Positions 62,793 through 64,000 of a DNA stretch of 64,000 nucleotides are shown here, one piece after another. The DNA comes from Muribaculaceae bacterium (GTDB lineage: Bacteria; Bacteroidota; Bacteroidia; Bacteroidales; Muribaculaceae): NCBI GenBank assembly GCA_022509165.1, contig JAFLTT010000002.1, positions 62,001 through 126,000 on the forward strand. Reading direction: 5' to 3'. Both the position numbers and the translations under genes were made by a program. The notes beneath the pieces were generated by a model. That model was not told the DNA's origin, did not search any database, and saw only the letters and a list, made by a program, of their open reading frames with translations. Every line of letters begins with the position of its first letter. The first letter of the stretch is position 1.

Positions 62793-63839
62793 ATGAAACT
62801 TTTTTCATTACCAAATAAAAAGAATTTTCTTCAAAAGAAACTGCTTGGTATCATCTTATTGTTGATATCAGGAATTGTGGCATCATGCTCTGATGAAAAT
62901 GATTCTAAGGCAATAAATGAAAACTTACCGGGCAGTCGATCAGACGTGGAGGTTAGCCTTTCGTGGATTAGAACTATGGAAGGTAGACAATATATCTGCG
63001 ACGAATTAACCGGAGGTATCAATTTTGAGGGGAATACAGAACCTGTCTCCTTAGATTATACACCAATGATCGCCGGCCTCACGGTTCAAATTTTCAATAG
63101 AGATAATTTAAGCCAATCGAATATACCTGTAGAAAATATTTTTATAGAAAAAGAATTTGTCTCTGAGAATTCAGATTGGAATTTTAATGTGACACTTCCA
63201 CCCGGTCAATATAGTGCCATAGCCTGGATTTCTTTAAGAGAGGCTGAGGGTAATTATTTTTATGATTTCGAGTCATTAAATTCGGTGACTCTTACCGGTG
63301 ATAAAAATAGTATTACCTCCATGAGAGACTGCTTCAGAGGTGAATGTAATTTCGAAGTGAAAAGTGAGGCAGCCAGAATTGATATTGAAATGAAAAGACC
63401 CACCGGTAAATTTTCAATAATTACTAACGATCTCGATAAGTTTCTTCAGAAACAAGGAGATGATTTATCATTATTTGAGGTTGAAGTGAGTTATGCATGG
63501 TTTTTCCCTACCTCATATAATGCTTTGTCTGACCGTCTCTCCAATTCTTCTACAGGAGAGAAATTCAAATGTAAGATTTTGCCTCTTTCAGAATCCAGGG
63601 CTTTGATCGCATCTGATTATATGCTGATGAATCCGGGAGAATCCGGTTTGACAGCGGTATTGTCAATTAAAGGCCCGAAGAATTACACTTTATATCTACC
63701 GGCAATTGAGGTTCCCTTATGGAGGAATACAGATACTGTGATTCGTGGAGACTTTTTAACCAAATCCGGAGACGGAGGATTCGGTTTGAATCCCGGTTTT
63801 GACGGAGATATAATTATTTTTCCTGACTCAGGGATTTAA
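62793..63839 (+). CDS. DUF6562-like lipoprotein (fimbrial cluster)
   Basis: The 348-residue lipoprotein has a long signal ending at Cys32 (GIVASCSDEN). The C-terminus VPLWRNTDTVIRGDFLTKSGDGGFGLNPGFDGDI (about 308-341) is typical of DUF6562-type proteins, where a similar glycine-rich end is conserved. The central part is beta-rich with an internal Tyr/Trp pattern. It is likely a surface or fimbrial component. The partial lipoprotein gene that starts 13 nt later in the same direction suggests an operon continuing beyond the window. Confidence 0.62.
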   Translation: MKLFSLPNKKNFLQKKLLGIILLLISGIVASCSDENDSKAINENLPGSRSDVEVSLSWIRTMEGRQYICDELTGGINFEGNTEPVSLDYTPMIAGLTVQIFNRDNLSQSNIPVENIFIEKEFVSENSDWNFNVTLPPGQYSAIAWISLREAEGNYFYDFESLNSVTLTGDKNSITSMRDCFRGECNFEVKSEAARIDIEMKRPTGKFSIITNDLDKFLQKQGDDLSLFEVEVSYAWFFPTSYNALSDRLSNSSTGEKFKCKILPLSESRALIASDYMLMNPGESGLTAVLSIKGPKNYTLYLPAIEVPLWRNTDTVIRGDFLTKSGDGGFGLNPGFDGDIIIFPDSGI

Positions 63840-63851
63840 TTAGGATTTGAG

Positions 63852-64000
63852 ATGAAACATATAAGAAAGTTATATTCAATTTTATTCGTTCTTACTGTTG
63901 CACTGTCAACTTCATGTTCCGAAGATTCAAACCTCAGTTATGAAGATTTGGAAGATACGGATATATATGAAACTGTTTCCTTGACTTTTAATATAGGGTT
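63852..64000 (+). CDS. Start of a further lipoprotein gene, truncated by the window edge
   Basis: ATG 63852 opens a frame that stays open to the window end. The first 22 residues form a lipoprotein signal ending at Cys22 (ALSTSCSED), then an acidic segment and a strand TVSLTFNIGL begin. It is 12 nt downstream of the preceding lipoprotein gene. Composition fits the fimbrial lipoproteins around it, but the class cannot be known from 49 residues. Confidence 0.7.
   Translation, partial: MKHIRKLYSILFVLTVALSTSCSEDSNLSYEDLEDTDIYETVSLTFNIG

Overview
The window looks like a chromosomal segment of a gut-type Bacteroidales bacterium, most like the Muribaculaceae/Bacteroides group; this is inferred from gene content, not from a marker search. 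Supporting signs are many N-terminal Cys lipoproteins, fimbrillin-like lipoproteins, a single-chain GlyRS, a large TonB receptor with a CarboxypepD-like N-terminus, few Shine-Dalgarno sequences, and repeated matches to the Bacteroidetes promoter TTG-N20-TAnnTTTG. No rRNA, CRISPR array, integrase or transposase was seen.

Layout. 0.1-5.2 kb: a MalY/PatB C-S lyase, then a dTDP-L-rhamnose operon (rmlA-C-D-B, minus strand) and a tRNA-Leu(GAG). 5.5-10.4 kb: a four-gene plus-strand operon (iorA, iorB, a PLP aminotransferase, a class I CoA-transferase) that reads as a fermentative route for aromatic amino acids. 10.5-13.6 kb: a preQ1/queuosine operon (queF-C-D-E) and an SPFH membrane protein. 13.7-17.5 kb: GDP-mannose and UDP-glucuronate genes (gmd, a manC-like gene, ugd). 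17.7-21.1 kb: aspS, a Nif3-like gene and a zinc-ribbon coiled-coil gene. 21.3-27.4 kb: a small phage-like protein, an S41 protease, an outer-membrane-type protein, a topoisomerase IV A-type subunit and a DUF3298-type lipoprotein.

27.5-37.1 kb: an RsmI-like methyltransferase, an MBL hydrolase, an acyl-CoA ligase, a peptide transporter, sufE, and a four-gene operon (Xaa-Pro aminopeptidase, gamma-carbonic anhydrase, FdtA-type cupin, FemAB/GNAT acyltransferase). 37.3-40.5 kb: a Spy/CpxP-like Lys-rich exported protein, an unusual intergenic repeat, a GHL10 glycosidase and a TIGR02757 protein. 40.5-46.8 kb: a glyS-lemA-FKBP-lipoprotein operon, a TonB-dependent receptor, and rplU-rpmA. 46.9-52.4 kb: hisS, an unknown overlapping gene, a Dpm1-like glycosyltransferase, tpx, a GH16 lipoprotein and a small membrane protein. 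52.5-59.5 kb: a TolC-MFP-RND efflux operon ending in a PagL-like lipid A deacylase. 59.5-64 kb: divergent lipoprotein genes of fimbrillin/DUF6562 type; the last one runs off the window.

The common theme is envelope construction: nucleotide sugars (rhamnose, mannose/fucose, glucuronate), lipid A modification, efflux and fimbriae, mixed with tRNA and translation genes. The points most worth a second look are the arylpyruvate operon whose oxidoreductase has no ferredoxin domain, the deacylase attached to an efflux operon, the interleaved rplU/hisS promoters, and the fimbrial cluster at the right edge.
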